Assembly (NCBI GenBank): GCA_016205125.1 | Contig: JACQJE010000158.1 | Coordinates: forward strand, 1-5,127 | Source of the DNA: Deltaproteobacteria bacterium | GTDB taxonomy: Bacteria; Bdellovibrionota; O2-12-FULL-43-9; JACQJE01 | DNA length: 5,127 bases | Direction: 5' to 3' | Part shown: positions 5,111-5,127 of the stretch, piece by piece | Layout of the letters: every line of letters begins with the position of its first letter | Numbering within the stretch: position 1 is the stretch's first letter | Notes under the pieces: generated by a model | What the model saw: only the letters and a program-made list of their open reading frames with translations | What the model was told of the DNA's origin: nothing | The model's database searches: none | Position numbers and translations under genes: made by a program

Positions 5111-5127
5111 TCCCCCTCGATGGGGGA
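5111..5127. repeat. GC-rich hairpin at the right window edge
   Basis: TCCCCC (5111-5116) and GGGGGA (5122-5127) form a 6-bp stem with the loop TCGAT. Seven further C residues lie just upstream (5104-5110), so the stem may extend past the edge. It could be the first half of an intrinsic terminator or part of a dispersed intergenic repeat; the sequence that would decide is outside the window. Confidence 0.4.

Overview
The window carries the start of a thioredoxin gene on the minus strand (cut by the left edge) and, diverging from it, a plus-strand cluster of five genes: a sedoheptulose-7-phosphate isomerase (gmhA), a membrane protein of the cytochrome c assembly / HemX family, glutamyl-tRNA reductase (hemA), hydroxymethylbilane synthase (hemC) and uroporphyrinogen-III synthase (hemD). 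The organism is a bacterium that makes 5-aminolevulinate by the C5 (glutamyl-tRNA) route, which argues against an alphaproteobacterium. GmhA, an enzyme of LPS-core heptose synthesis, suggests a Gram-negative envelope. Base composition is moderate in GC. The order hemX/ccsA-hemA-hemC-hemD recalls Nitrospirota and Desulfobacterota-like lineages, but that placement is recall-based inference and not proven here.

Layout: 1-244 trxA (minus, partial); 245-489 a divergent regulatory region with one good sigma70-type promoter in each direction; 490-1092 gmhA; 1096-1911 hemX/ccsA-like; 1934-3214 hemA; 3177-4169 hemC, overlapping the end of hemA by 38 nt and apparently using a TTG start; 4205-5065 hemD; 5066-5127 a short tail with three consecutive small hairpins and 11-bp direct repeats. 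Gene spacings of 3, 22, -38 and 35 nt support one operon. A weak hairpin plus T-run sits at the hemC-hemD junction and could reduce transcription into hemD.

Function: HemA reduces glutamyl-tRNA to glutamate-1-semialdehyde, which HemL (not here) converts to ALA. HemB (not here) makes porphobilinogen, HemC joins four of these into hydroxymethylbilane, and HemD closes the ring to uroporphyrinogen III, the precursor of heme, siroheme and cobalamin. The HemX/CcsA-like protein is a heme-handling-type membrane protein and may tie heme supply to HemA level or to cytochrome c maturation. This is mainly conserved housekeeping content; I found no new defence, mobile or CRISPR system. The points worth a second look are residue changes in conserved motifs, a palindromic extra segment inside hemD, the promoter region, and the hairpin cluster after hemD.
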